Shown here: in pieces, positions 47,899 through 56,928 of the stretch
Layout of the letters: each line of letters begins with the position of its first letter
How positions within the stretch are numbered: position 1 is the first letter of the stretch
Assembly: GCA_016840405.1 (NCBI GenBank)
Contig: JAEOSK010000017.1
Coordinates: 1-58,400 of the forward strand
Reading direction: 5' to 3'
DNA: 58,400 bases
Origin: Candidatus Hermodarchaeum yapensis
Lineage (GTDB): Archaea > Asgardarchaeota > Hermodarchaeia > Hermodarchaeales > Hermodarchaeaceae
Notes under the pieces: model-generated
Told to the model about the DNA's origin: nothing
Databases searched by the model: none
The model's input: the letters and a program-made list of their open reading frames with translations, nothing else
Position numbers and translations under genes: made by a program

Positions 47899-49671
47899 TT
47901 GACAATTTCAGGTGGCGAAATACTGGCCAAATGTCTGGCTAACGAGCAAGTCCAATACATCTTTGGAATCATCGGCGACCAATGGAATTCTTTCTTCGAT
48001 GTCCTTGCCCGTAAAGGTGACCAACTTGGGATCGAATTCATCACTACGCGACACGAAGCTGCCGCGGCTCACATGGCCGATGCTTATACCCGAACAACGG
48101 GCAAACCAGGTATTTGTCTTGGAACAGTGGGTCCCGGTGCTGCCAATCTTGTGGGCGGCGTCTATGCGGCTCATGCTGACAGTGTGCCAATTGTGGTTCT
48201 CACGGCTCAGAATCAGACGTGGCGTATTTATCCGGATTCGGGGATGACCCAAGGTCTTGACCAAATCAATCTCTTCAAATCCATCGTTAAGTGGAATGCA
48301 GTTGCTTGGAAGATTGAGCGTATTCCTCATCTGGTTCAGCAAGCGTTCCGCATTGCGCTATCTGGGCGCCCTGGTCCTGTCCATCTAGATTTCCCCTCTG
48401 ACATTCTCTATGGAACAGTCGAAACAGAACCTGCCTTACTAAGTCCAAATCGCTATCGCGTTACAATTCCACCAACAGCCGATCCGCAACTCATTGGAAA
48501 AGCAGCACAAATGCTACTTGATGCAGAATTTCCACTGCTTCATGCAGGGTTAGGTGTGTTGTGGGCTAATGCATCCGAGGAGTTAGTCCAACTCGCTGAG
48601 CATTTATCCGCCGCAGTCACAGTGAGTCCTGCAGCCCGTGGAGCGATTCCTGAGGATCATCCTCTGTTCTTCGAGCCAGGACTGCAAACAGGTGCCTTTG
48701 CACAAAATTACGCGGATCTCGTTCTTCTGGTTGGAGGACGTTTAGGCGACTTGGACTTCTGGGGCTTACCTCCTGGGTGGAAATCCTGCGAGGGGCAAAA
48801 GCTCATCCAAATCGACATTGCGGGTGAAATGATTGGAGTTAATCGGGAAGTGGATTTAGCGCTGCTAGGTGATGCTAAGACCACGCTTCAGTTTCTCCTC
48901 TCAGAAGTAAAACGAAGGGGGGCTCCCAAATCTCCCTCTCCATTACTTGGGCAATGTCAAACCTCCCGTGACAGATGGATACAATCCCAAGTAGATATCG
49001 CTACCAAGGAAGAGGCATTCATTCATCCCCTACGCCTTGTCAAGGAGGTCCGCGACTTCTTTGACCGAAGCGCCATCAGCGTAGTAGATGGCGGCAACAT
49101 CAACCTGTGGACCCTCCATCTCAACCGCATTTACGAACCTCGATCATACTTGTGCGCAAGTGATTCTGGGCATCTCGGAGCCGGGCTTCCCTATGCCATT
49201 GGTGCCAAAATTATTCATCCAAATCGTCAAGTGTATCTGATTTGCGGTGATGGCTCCTTCATGTTCAATATTCAGGAATTAGAAACAGCTGTTCGCCAAA
49301 ACGCCCCGATGATTGCCGTTATCGCGAATGATCGACGTTTTGGGATGATTGCGGGTGTCCAACACCTTCTGTTCGAAGACCGCTTTTATCAAGTTGATTT
49401 CACCGATGTTCGCTATGATCAAGTTGCCCAAGCTATGGGCTGTTATGGTGAACGTGTCACCAAAGCAAAAGACATCCAACCGGCACTGAAACGCGCAGTG
49501 AAGTCAAAGAAGCCCGCGGTTATCGATGTAATCATTGACCGTGAGGCGAATCTCAATCCTCCCGAGTTAGTGTTAGTGGGTGGACAATGGCTCGAAGGAT
49601 GTACTCCGCCTCCAATTGAAAAAGAGGAAAAGAAGGAAGAGAAAAAGGTCACCGAAGCTGTTGCTAGCTAA
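47899..49671 (+). CDS. Thiamine pyrophosphate-binding enzyme, acetolactate-synthase-like
   Basis: The 590-residue protein has the three TPP-enzyme domains. ITTRHEAAAAHMADAY holds the catalytic Glu, and GRPGPVHLDFP, a central dinucleotide-like domain, and GDGSFMFNIQELETAVRQNA with IANDRRFG (Mg/TPP binding) follow. The order and length are those of acetolactate synthase, oxalyl-CoA decarboxylase, benzoylformate decarboxylase and sulfoacetaldehyde acetyltransferase relatives; the reaction is not fixed by what I see. The start is TTG with AGAGGT 8 bases upstream, and no ATG fits. A Lys/Glu tail ends the protein. A NUDIX gene follows 25 bases after it. Confidence 0.87.
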   Translation: MTISGGEILAKCLANEQVQYIFGIIGDQWNSFFDVLARKGDQLGIEFITTRHEAAAAHMADAYTRTTGKPGICLGTVGPGAANLVGGVYAAHADSVPIVVLTAQNQTWRIYPDSGMTQGLDQINLFKSIVKWNAVAWKIERIPHLVQQAFRIALSGRPGPVHLDFPSDILYGTVETEPALLSPNRYRVTIPPTADPQLIGKAAQMLLDAEFPLLHAGLGVLWANASEELVQLAEHLSAAVTVSPAARGAIPEDHPLFFEPGLQTGAFAQNYADLVLLVGGRLGDLDFWGLPPGWKSCEGQKLIQIDIAGEMIGVNREVDLALLGDAKTTLQFLLSEVKRRGAPKSPSPLLGQCQTSRDRWIQSQVDIATKEEAFIHPLRLVKEVRDFFDRSAISVVDGGNINLWTLHLNRIYEPRSYLCASDSGHLGAGLPYAIGAKIIHPNRQVYLICGDGSFMFNIQELETAVRQNAPMIAVIANDRRFGMIAGVQHLLFEDRFYQVDFTDVRYDQVAQAMGCYGERVTKAKDIQPALKRAVKSKKPAVIDVIIDREANLNPPELVLVGGQWLEGCTPPPIEKEEKKEEKKVTEAVAS

Positions 49672-49696
49672 GATTATAACTCCTGCTACCGGAGGA

Positions 49697-50260
49697 ATGT
49701 CTTTGTCAAATCCCCCTATTCAACCTTGGAAACGCCTCAATCGCCAAACCGTGTATCAGAATCCGTGGATAACAGTTTATGAAGATCAGGTTCAACTTCC
49801 ATCTGGCCACACTACTCCATATGGCGTTGTCACTCCAACCACCAATTTTGTTGGCATAGTTCCTCTACTTAATCCAGACACTGTAATACTAGTTCGTCAA
49901 TATCGCTACGTACTGGGCGAAACAACTTGGGAAATACCTTCAGGTGGAATGGAAAAAGACGAAAAACCCGAAGACGCTGCTCAACGTGAACTTCGTGAAG
50001 AAATAGGCTATCGCGCTGATCGATTTCAACTAGTAAGCATTATGCATTCAAACAAGTCCATAATAGAAGATAGAGGTTATATTTACCTCGCAGAGGGACT
50101 TACTCCATCTAAGGCCGTGCCTGATGAAACCGAAGAAATTGAAGTCATTCCAATGCCTCTCGAAAAAGCCCAGGATATGGTGAAAAACTACGAAATTACT
50201 GACTGCGTCTCGATAATCGGCATTCTTCTAGCAAAACGAAGTTCAGAATCAAAGGTGTAA
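49697..50260 (+). CDS. NUDIX hydrolase, ADP-ribose pyrophosphatase type
   Basis: The Nudix box is complete: GGMEKDEKPEDAAQRELREEIGYRA (about residues 91-115), in the family's GX5EX7REUXEEXGU form. The flanking pattern (VYQNPWITVYEDQVQLPSG, VRQYRYVLGETTWEIPSGG) is typical of ADP-ribose pyrophosphatases. It should cleave ADP-ribose or a related nucleoside-diphosphate sugar. GGAGG lies only 1 base before the ATG at 49697, whereas a TTG at 49703 is 7 bases from it; that TTG could be the real start. The gene follows the TPP enzyme on the same strand. Confidence 0.88.
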   Translation: MSLSNPPIQPWKRLNRQTVYQNPWITVYEDQVQLPSGHTTPYGVVTPTTNFVGIVPLLNPDTVILVRQYRYVLGETTWEIPSGGMEKDEKPEDAAQRELREEIGYRADRFQLVSIMHSNKSIIEDRGYIYLAEGLTPSKAVPDETEEIEVIPMPLEKAQDMVKNYEITDCVSIIGILLAKRSSESKV

Positions 50261-50330
50261 GTTTCATTGGTTTACAGGACCATCCGCAGATTAAAAAAAG
50301 TTACAAGCTTAAGAAAACTTGAAAACCAAA

Positions 50331-50603
50331 ATGCCCTCTCAAAGTAAATTCATCGGGGAACGCATATCCGTCGAAGTCGTTGACCTCGAAAAACCAACTA
50401 GGTTCACATGGCGTGGTCGTCAATACAAAATCATTGAAATTAAAGCTAGCACTCGCCGCCTTGACCTCCGAAGCACGTGGTATCGTCGGAAACACCGAGA
50501 TTATTTCATCGTACAAGTAGAGTCAGGGGAACGATTTGAACTCTACCGTCACCGTGTACCAGGTAAACCTTATTGGGTTCTCACCCGGCAACTCGTTGAT
50601 TAA
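50331..50603 (+). CDS. DUF6504-like small protein
   Basis: The 90-residue protein has the pattern RFTWRGRQYKIIEIKASTRR, then RSTWYRRKHRDYFIVQVESG and ERFELYRHRV ending in a WVLTRQL strand, as in small DUF6504-like proteins that are widespread in actinobacteria. It has no cysteine or membrane helix. The ATG at 50331 is the likely start, with a TTG at 50319 as the longer choice. Family assignment is by recalled motif, function unknown. It lies 70 bases after the NUDIX gene and 28 bases from the end of a convergent methyltransferase gene. Confidence 0.6.
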   Translation: MPSQSKFIGERISVEVVDLEKPTRFTWRGRQYKIIEIKASTRRLDLRSTWYRRKHRDYFIVQVESGERFELYRHRVPGKPYWVLTRQLVD

Positions 50604-50631
50604 CAATTGAAAATTTGAAGAACTGCTCCCA

Positions 50632-51300
50632 TTATTTTTCGAGCAGTTGAAAAATGAGAATGGTATGTTGCGGAGTCCATGGAACGGTTTCCGTGTGCTG
50701 AAACCCTAACGGCTCTAATCGTTTCGTGAACCATGCAGGTTGGCGTATCGCCGTGGACCGCCTTGGTTGAGAATCCAAGCGGAAGGCCACCAGTCCCTTG
50801 ACTTTGAGGACTCGTTGAATCTCGTTGAATAATAATTCAGGGGATTTTAGCCCGTTCAACAGGCCCGTAACACATGTCACGAGCGTAAAAGAGTCGTTCT
50901 CGAAGGGAAGCGACTCTTGAACGTCTCGACAAAGAAAACGAGTCCGTGATGCTGATCCTTCTAAACGAGATTGACGACGTGCCTCCAGAATCATTTCCTC
51001 AGACCAATCAATCCCCACAACGTGTCCCTCAAACCCGCGCTTTCGGGCAACCAAGCGTGGTAGGTGCCCGGTCTGGGTTCCCAAATCCAAGAGTTCCTCT
51101 GAGTTTCGGATATTCAAGCGTTTAATGAGATTTTCCCACAGTTCCCAGTCGTCTCGCACCTCAAAGGCTACTGATCGGCGATTATATCCCCAGCGAAGTA
51201 ATCGTTTTCCGAAGTATCTGCCCTCAGTTGCTATAATGAAAAACAGGAGCCCTAGAATCACGCCTATGACTACAAGAAATAAGAGAACCAACCACAGCAT
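50632..51300 (-). CDS. Membrane-anchored class I SAM methyltransferase
   Basis: A transmembrane helix at the N-terminus (residues about 2-27, LWLVLLFLVVIGVILGLLFF) precedes a Methyltransf_11-type domain with LLDLGTQTGHLPRLVARKRG (motif I), VVGIDWSEEMILEARRQS, RDVQESLPFENDSFTLVTC and RVLKVKGLVAFRLD. The catalytic domain is likely cytoplasmic beside the membrane, so a lipid or membrane-bound substrate is possible, without further support. The gene is transcribed alone; a 187-base intergenic gap separates it from the plus-strand helix-turn-helix gene. Confidence 0.83.
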   Translation of the reverse strand: MLWLVLLFLVVIGVILGLLFFIIATEGRYFGKRLLRWGYNRRSVAFEVRDDWELWENLIKRLNIRNSEELLDLGTQTGHLPRLVARKRGFEGHVVGIDWSEEMILEARRQSRLEGSASRTRFLCRDVQESLPFENDSFTLVTCVTGLLNGLKSPELLFNEIQRVLKVKGLVAFRLDSQPRRSTAIRQPAWFTKRLEPLGFQHTETVPWTPQHTILIFQLLEK

Positions 51301-51487
51301 TCCAGTTGATAAAGGATTGCTGGAAACTTAATTGCTTTTAGAAAGGCGTAAAATCAATAAGTGCAATAATACGCTGTAGTTATATTAACCTAAAACCCGT
51401 TAATTTAAATAGGAAAACTAGCTTCATTGAAGCAAATTGAGGGAATTATCACAAACTAACAAACCATAACCAATTCTGTGATGTCAA

Positions 51488-51973
51488 ATGTTTACCTCTC
51501 TACGATACCCGACCCCCAAACAAAATTGGATCTGGTCACAACGCCGCCAAAACATCCGCCCATCTGAAATTGCTAAAGAACTACAAGTGTCTAGACCGTT
51601 TATCAGTAAGGAACAACGCATTGCTGAATCTCGAATAAAACAACTTCTTCAGCATGCAGCATCGATTAATCGAATCGAAATCAATCAGATTAGCACCCGA
51701 TTTGGCATTGCCTTAGGCTATTGCCGCGCGAACCAAACGGATACCTACATTCTCTATTCTCCTAGTATTGGCGTTCAAACGTGGTTTGCCCACACAGGCA
51801 CCTGTGGCAACTGCGAAGAATACGCTGACTGTGAAACCACCCTCAAAACTCTTGCCAAGGAATGGGCGATCCCCGTAAAAGAAGGGCTTGCTCCCACGGA
51901 CTTGGCAATCTATCTGTTTCAAACTATCCGGAGGCGTCTAAAATGGGAGAAGAAGAACCGGGGAGGGAAGTGA
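51488..51973 (+). CDS. Helix-turn-helix DNA-binding protein with Cys-containing C-terminal domain
   Basis: Residues about 18-45 (RRQNIRPSEIAKELQVSRPFISKEQRIAESRI) form a clear helix-turn-helix. The C-terminal domain has CGNCEEYADCETTLKTLAKEW, three cysteines that could bind a metal. The 161-residue protein resembles archaeal regulators of unknown ligand. The next gene (51943-53409) starts inside its last 30 bases, so the two are co-transcribed; that gene encodes a surface beta-propeller protein, an odd partner for a regulator. No membrane segment. Confidence 0.7.
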   Translation: MFTSLRYPTPKQNWIWSQRRQNIRPSEIAKELQVSRPFISKEQRIAESRIKQLLQHAASINRIEINQISTRFGIALGYCRANQTDTYILYSPSIGVQTWFAHTGTCGNCEEYADCETTLKTLAKEWAIPVKEGLAPTDLAIYLFQTIRRRLKWEKKNRGGK

Positions 51974-53409
51974 CTCCCGAATCCGAGGCCTGTCCTAAGA
52001 GCCCAAAACCAAAGAAAGAGAAATCCACACGTCCTCTGCTATCATATTTTCCCCAGTGGAACCGTACACAAATCATTGCGATTACGTTAACCTCGCTTTC
52101 ACTTGTGAGCATCTTTTCTGTGGGGCGGTGGTATTTACTCATGATTCCTCTCCAGGAAGACAATGTGATATCAAGTAATATCTATGGAGGTCTTGGCGAT
52201 GAGAGTTTGGGTTCATTCATTCAACTTGAAGCTGGCGGATTGGCATTTTGTGGTTCGACTACAAGTTGGGGTTTAGGAGGACATTTTCCAGGAACCGGCG
52301 GTGGAACTGATATGTGGCTTGTTCGTTTAGATGAAAATGCCAACCTTCTTTGGAATCGGACCTATGGAACCCCTCAAGAAGATTCAGCGAGCTCAGTAAT
52401 TGAGTGCAACAATGGAGGATTTTCCCTCCTAGGAATTACTTATGCTAATAGAAGTGGAGACTATGATCCTGATTGCCTATTAGTCCGATTAGATGAAAAT
52501 GGCAATCAAATATGGAATATGACATTTGGTGACACTGAAAGAGAATACCCGACTAGTATAGTGCAATGCAATGATGGAGGGTTTGCGTTTACTGGCTCTA
52601 TAGTTAATTATAGTGTCGATCAAACCGATTTATGGTTAGTTAGAACTGATTCAGCAGGTAACCTGTTATGGAATCACACCTATGAATGTGATAGAACACA
52701 GGAGGGCGCTTCACTCATACAAACTGAATCGGGCTTTCTTCTTTTCACAACAGGAGCTTGGTATTCAACATCCATTGATATAACATATAATGACGCCTAC
52801 CTGTTTTGTGCAGATGCCTATGGAAACTTACTTTGGAATCGAACCTATGATTCTGGAGGGCATGACTATGGCTTCAAAATTATGCCCGAAAGTGATAGGA
52901 GCTTCACTCTGGCCTGTCATACAGGGCCTAATCAACGTGGATCAGATCTTTGGTTAATTCGAATTAACGAGAACGGCGACATTCTATGGCAAACCGTTGT
53001 GAGGCTATTAGGTGCAAGAGCCCTTGATATTATCAAATGCTATGATGGAGGTTATGCAATTACTGGCACCTACAGTCTTACTTCGTGGTTTATACATTTC
53101 AATCTATATTTTGCACGAACAGACACGCAGGGGACGGTGCTTTGGCATAGGCTATACGGGTTTGAAGAAATGCCAGATATCGGGGTTACCCTTCATCAGA
53201 TGAACGATGGCAGTTTTCTAATTGCAGGTAGAACATATTTGAGTCTTGAACCACAAAACGGTGAGGCCTGGCTTCTTCAAATCAGAGATACTCCAATCAC
53301 ATATTACACACTGACACAATTCTTGTTATACGGCACTCTGATATGCCTTATCACGTTTATTATCTTTAGCGCCTTATTCATCGCACAAAGACGCTGGCTC
53401 AGAAGCTAA
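51943..53409 (+). CDS. Membrane-anchored delta-60-like beta-propeller repeat protein
   Basis: The N-terminal about 45 residues are polar and are followed by a transmembrane helix (IIAITLTSLSLVSIFSVGRW). The bulk consists of about seven repeats of roughly 50-60 residues with the core WLVRLDENGNLLWNRTYG and GGFSL/AFTGS-type blocks, a beta-propeller pattern. A second membrane helix (LYGTLICLITFIIFSALFIA) lies at the C-terminus. Many Asn-X-Ser/Thr sequons occur in the repeats. The ATG at 51943 follows GGAGGC by 8 bases; the frame is open upstream, but the extension would lie inside the previous gene. Surface location inferred. Confidence 0.8.
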   Translation: MGEEEPGREVTPESEACPKSPKPKKEKSTRPLLSYFPQWNRTQIIAITLTSLSLVSIFSVGRWYLLMIPLQEDNVISSNIYGGLGDESLGSFIQLEAGGLAFCGSTTSWGLGGHFPGTGGGTDMWLVRLDENANLLWNRTYGTPQEDSASSVIECNNGGFSLLGITYANRSGDYDPDCLLVRLDENGNQIWNMTFGDTEREYPTSIVQCNDGGFAFTGSIVNYSVDQTDLWLVRTDSAGNLLWNHTYECDRTQEGASLIQTESGFLLFTTGAWYSTSIDITYNDAYLFCADAYGNLLWNRTYDSGGHDYGFKIMPESDRSFTLACHTGPNQRGSDLWLIRINENGDILWQTVVRLLGARALDIIKCYDGGYAITGTYSLTSWFIHFNLYFARTDTQGTVLWHRLYGFEEMPDIGVTLHQMNDGSFLIAGRTYLSLEPQNGEAWLLQIRDTPITYYTLTQFLLYGTLICLITFIIFSALFIAQRRWLRS

Positions 53410-53483
53410 AAAGACAAGAATCAGCTCCTATTCCTCCTCAATTAGTAGTTTCCCCCAAACCCTTAAAAAATCCATTTGCATTT

Positions 53484-55277
53484 GTGGCGCAGAAACGATT
53501 ACTCGGAGTTCCTACTTTCATGAAACGGCTGGTTCACAACGGCATCCGCGTCATCGAACTTCCTACACCTACAGGAATGACACTTACCGTTCGTGGTAAC
53601 CCAATTGTACTCAATGCTTTGCAAGAACAAATGGCTATGGCTTTTGTTGCGAAACGCCATCTCGGATACTGGGAGGACCGCATCTTTGTACGAAATTTCC
53701 TAAAAGATTTCAGCAAAATCTTGGGAGTTAAACCAGCCTTTAAGCCTGACGAGATTAATCTTGAAGAATTCTTCCAGAAAGGGATTAAGCGTCGAGAACG
53801 TGAACAACAACAGAAAGAAGCCATGACCAAAGAAGAGAAGAAAGCCTTAGCCACTGAACGGAAAGCCGTTCGTGAAGCCCTACGTGAAAAATTTGGCAAA
53901 GCGGAAATTGATGGCGAAGAGGTGGAAATTGCCAACTGGAACGCAGAACCCAATTGTATCTTTATGGGTCGAGGGAAACACCCACTGCGTGGGAAATGGA
54001 AACCCGGTCCACAGCAAGAGAATATCACGTTAAACTTGAGTCCAGACGCTCCTCTTCCAGAAGGGAAGTGGGCTGGACGCATTTGGCAGCCTGAAAGCCT
54101 GTGGGTGGCACGATGGGAAGATAAACTCTCTGGAAAAATGAAGTATGTCTGGGTCTCGGATACTGCCTCGATTAAACAAGAGCGTGAAGTACAGAAATTT
54201 GAGGTGGCTCAACAACTTGCGAAACGCATTAAGCCCGTACGCCAAGCCATCCAGGAGGACATGACAGCAAGCCAGCCACGTCGCCGACAGATTGCCACCG
54301 CATGTTATCTCATTGATGTGCTCAGTCTCCGAGTAGGTGATGAAAAGGATCCTGATGAAGCAGACACGGTCGGCGCCACTACCCTACGCCCGGAACATGT
54401 CACCATCAAAGAAAATGGTGAAGTGGAATTCCAGTTCTTGGGCAAAGATTCCGTTCCATGGCACAAAACCGTCCAATTACCGGCTGATGTGGTGGAGGAA
54501 TTACAACATCTCATCGTCAACGCTCGAGCACCCGTCCGCAGCAATCGGCAAGGACGTAGCCATCCTTCGCGAAAACGTCCTCAAATCTTCCCCGATGTCC
54601 GGAGCCGGAACGTGAACGCTTACCTCAATGAGATTATGTCTGGATTAACAGCCAAAGTCTTCCGAACCTACCATGCGAGCAGTACTGTGCGCTCCTATCT
54701 TGGTCGGGCAAAGATCAAACGGGACGATCCGAATTGGAAAAAGAAAAATGCAGCCAAATACGCCAACCTGCAAGCCGCCATCGTTTGTAACCATACAAAG
54801 CAGGCTCCCAAGGGTTGGTCGAAGCGAATGAACCGATTTCGTGAACGCCAACGTCTTGCCAACGGCCGTATCACCAAAGCCCAAGAGAATCTTCAGAATC
54901 GACAAGCGCGATTAAAGGATTTGGTTGCGAAACAGAAAACGAAGCTTGACCAGTTACAGGAGACGGGGAAACCGATTCCCCGCGGGAAGAATCGCCCCTA
55001 CGCTTCATCCATTGCTACAGCCCGACGTAGTCTTGAAACGGCAAAACAACGACTAGCTCGCGCCCGAGACGCCAAAGAAAAGCTGAACGCCCAAATCACC
55101 CTCTCCAAGAACACCCGAACGTGGAACCTTGGCACAAGCCTCAAAGCCTATATCGATCCCCGCATCTACCGCGATTGGGGACACCAAATCGATTATGATT
55201 GGAAAGATTTCTACCCCACAACACTACAACGCAAATTCGCATGGATTGACAAAGACGTCGACGTTACAGATAGCTAA
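53484..55277 (+). CDS. DNA topoisomerase IB, eukaryotic type
   Basis: The core fold is complete: the N-terminal strand set RLVHNGIRVIELP and VRNFLKDF, LNLSPDAPLPEGKWAG, the catalytic Arg region LRVGDEKDPDEADTVGATTLRPEHV, FRTYHAS (second Arg), VCNHTK (active-site His) and the catalytic Tyr556 in LGTSLKAYIDPRIYRDW, followed by LQRKFAWIDKD. It nicks one strand and relaxes supercoils through a 3'-phosphotyrosine. A helical linker of about 90 residues separates the His and Tyr regions, as in eukaryotic Top1. The GTG start at 53484 is uncertain; an ATG at 53520 lies about 12 bases after GGAG. Confidence 0.95.
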   Translation: MAQKRLLGVPTFMKRLVHNGIRVIELPTPTGMTLTVRGNPIVLNALQEQMAMAFVAKRHLGYWEDRIFVRNFLKDFSKILGVKPAFKPDEINLEEFFQKGIKRREREQQQKEAMTKEEKKALATERKAVREALREKFGKAEIDGEEVEIANWNAEPNCIFMGRGKHPLRGKWKPGPQQENITLNLSPDAPLPEGKWAGRIWQPESLWVARWEDKLSGKMKYVWVSDTASIKQEREVQKFEVAQQLAKRIKPVRQAIQEDMTASQPRRRQIATACYLIDVLSLRVGDEKDPDEADTVGATTLRPEHVTIKENGEVEFQFLGKDSVPWHKTVQLPADVVEELQHLIVNARAPVRSNRQGRSHPSRKRPQIFPDVRSRNVNAYLNEIMSGLTAKVFRTYHASSTVRSYLGRAKIKRDDPNWKKKNAAKYANLQAAIVCNHTKQAPKGWSKRMNRFRERQRLANGRITKAQENLQNRQARLKDLVAKQKTKLDQLQETGKPIPRGKNRPYASSIATARRSLETAKQRLARARDAKEKLNAQITLSKNTRTWNLGTSLKAYIDPRIYRDWGHQIDYDWKDFYPTTLQRKFAWIDKDVDVTDS

Positions 55278-55940
55278 CTACCCTTTTTCCGTTAGCTTTG
55301 TAATTGTTTCCTGAAATTTCTTCGCGGACTTGGCCGGATTTTTTGCCTTTGTAATCCCCCCACCTGCAATGATGATTTCTACAGGATATGTGAGGATCTT
55401 TGCTAAATCGACCACGCGAATTCCCCCCGCCACCGCTAGACAGGGGTGTCCTCGTAATCGGGAGACGGATTCCAATTCTGAATATGGCGCTCGTCGCGCG
55501 GCTCGACTATCTAACCCGCTGTGGACGCACGCATAGTGGATATCTGTGCCCTTGAAGGATAATCCGATGATGTCGGCTAACCGACTAATAGGAATACGTG
55601 ATACGATTAAATCTGCCATGACTTCAACTTTGAATTCATGCGCCGCTTTCAATGCACCTAGGAGGGTTTCATTATAGGCATCGGCTAACACTGTGACAAT
55701 GTCAGCTGAAGCTTGTGCCGCCATGCGCACCTCAAGATATCCCGCATCCGCGGTTTTCAAATCCGCGCAAATTTCCTTTTTTGGGTATGCTTTCTTGAGT
55801 GCCTTCACCGCACCAATTCCCTCAGCTTTGATTAGCGGCGTCCCTGCCTCCATAATATCAACGTAAGGTGCAACCTGGTTTGCCAATTCAAGGGCATCAT
55901 CTAAGTTTTCATAATCCAACGCAACCTGAAATCGGACCAT
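55278..55940 (-). CDS. 3-hexulose-6-phosphate synthase-like (OMP decarboxylase superfamily)
   Basis: The (beta/alpha)8 enzyme has the superfamily motif ADLKTADAG (Asp-X-Lys-X2-Asp), VDIMEAGTPLIKAEG, and GTDIHYACVHSGLDSRAARRAPY like hexulose-phosphate synthases. It ends in LAVAGGIRVVDLA and IIIAGGGITKA for phosphate binding. Archaeal HPS, with PHI, makes ribulose 5-phosphate from fructose 6-phosphate (or fixes formaldehyde in methylotrophs). No PHI gene is adjacent, so an orphan use or a distant PHI is implied. The ATG at 55940 is preferred over the GTG at 55952. It ends one base after the topoisomerase stop, tail to tail. Confidence 0.9.
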   Translation of the reverse strand: MVRFQVALDYENLDDALELANQVAPYVDIMEAGTPLIKAEGIGAVKALKKAYPKKEICADLKTADAGYLEVRMAAQASADIVTVLADAYNETLLGALKAAHEFKVEVMADLIVSRIPISRLADIIGLSFKGTDIHYACVHSGLDSRAARRAPYSELESVSRLRGHPCLAVAGGIRVVDLAKILTYPVEIIIAGGGITKAKNPAKSAKKFQETITKLTEKG

Positions 55941-56058
55941 TGCAACAACCACTCATACACCCTCGTTCTGCGCCCTAAAAACCCACCTCTCACCCGCTTT
56001 GAGAGTCTTAGCACGCGACACGAAAGGATAAAAGGCGTAAACTTCCAAACGATTTCAT

Positions 56059-56442
56059 ATGCGCGCTTATACTTGTCTTGCTGTACTTTTTGCCATCATC
56101 GCCATTGGTGCAGCCTTTTTCGGATTCATGTTCATGATTGCCACAGTAGGCGATCTTGCCCAAAACCAACTCACCGCCTACATGCTCTTCGGTGGCACTG
56201 CCGTGTTCATCATCCTCGCCATCTTACTGGGCTGGTGGGGACAACGTTCACCCGAACGTGTCGTCGTTGAAGCCCACGTCGACTTACCACGTGATTTCGA
56301 TGTCAGCCAAGTCACCTGCCCCCATTGCGGAGGCACACCCCGGAAGGAAAACCTCGCCTACGATCGCGGTATCGGCGCAGTCGTTCTCACCTGCCCATAC
56401 TGTAACAAAGTGTCTCAACTCGTTGAAGATGTCAAATGGTAG
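56059..56442 (+). CDS. Two-helix membrane protein with zinc ribbon
   Basis: Two hydrophobic segments (about residues 6-32 and 40-62) form a membrane hairpin. They are followed by a charged linker and a zinc ribbon with CPHCGGTP and CPYCNKVS. The domain order is common in small archaeal membrane proteins of unknown role. The zinc ribbon would face the cytoplasm if both termini are inside. It is in the same direction as the next zinc-ribbon gene (56540), with 97 bases between. No further function can be read. Confidence 0.7.
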   Translation: MRAYTCLAVLFAIIAIGAAFFGFMFMIATVGDLAQNQLTAYMLFGGTAVFIILAILLGWWGQRSPERVVVEAHVDLPRDFDVSQVTCPHCGGTPRKENLAYDRGIGAVVLTCPYCNKVSQLVEDVKW

Positions 56443-56539
56443 CACCGAGGCGGAAAGCAAAAAAGCCCGTCTTTCCCTAGCCCTATCAAGACTCTCCTAA
56501 TGCTAACCCTTGAGGATCCCGATTGAGCTGAACACATCC

Positions 56540-56908
56540 ATGGTTCCTGAAACACCAACACCACCAGTCGACCCGTCTTCGAACGACGATATCTTGAAGC
56601 AGATTAAACAAGCACTGGATGATTTGAAAAAGGCCGGGAAAATCGCTACGATCCAAATTTGCCCCCAATGTAAGTCCCCCAAACTACGCAGCCGAGAACC
56701 CTGGTATGACATCGGCGGCGCCATGGGCATCACGCCACCCAAATATCTGTGCGCCCGGTGTGGCTACTGGGGCCGCGTCGTCATCGAAGTCACCCATGCC
56801 GACGTCGACGAAACAGTCCTCGACGAGATACTGAACGCCGATATTGAAAGCGCCCAAAAGCTCTTGAACGACCTCCACCAAGAACACCCCATAAATGAAA
56901 AAGATTAG
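56540..56908 (+). CDS. Zinc-ribbon protein, soluble (122 aa)
   Basis: After a Pro/Asp-rich start and a helix (DDILKQIKQALDDLKKA) comes a zinc ribbon with CPQCKSPKL and CARCGYWG separated by about 26 residues, and a helical C-terminus (DVDETVLDEILNADIESAQK). Start choice is uncertain: the ATG at 56540, or a TTG at 56510. It follows another zinc-ribbon protein and precedes the DUF2207-like membrane gene by about 20 bases, so the three may be one operon. Function unknown. Confidence 0.65.
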   Translation: MVPETPTPPVDPSSNDDILKQIKQALDDLKKAGKIATIQICPQCKSPKLRSREPWYDIGGAMGITPPKYLCARCGYWGRVVIEVTHADVDETVLDEILNADIESAQKLLNDLHQEHPINEKD

Positions 56909-56928
56909 TTATTGGACGTGAATTGACC

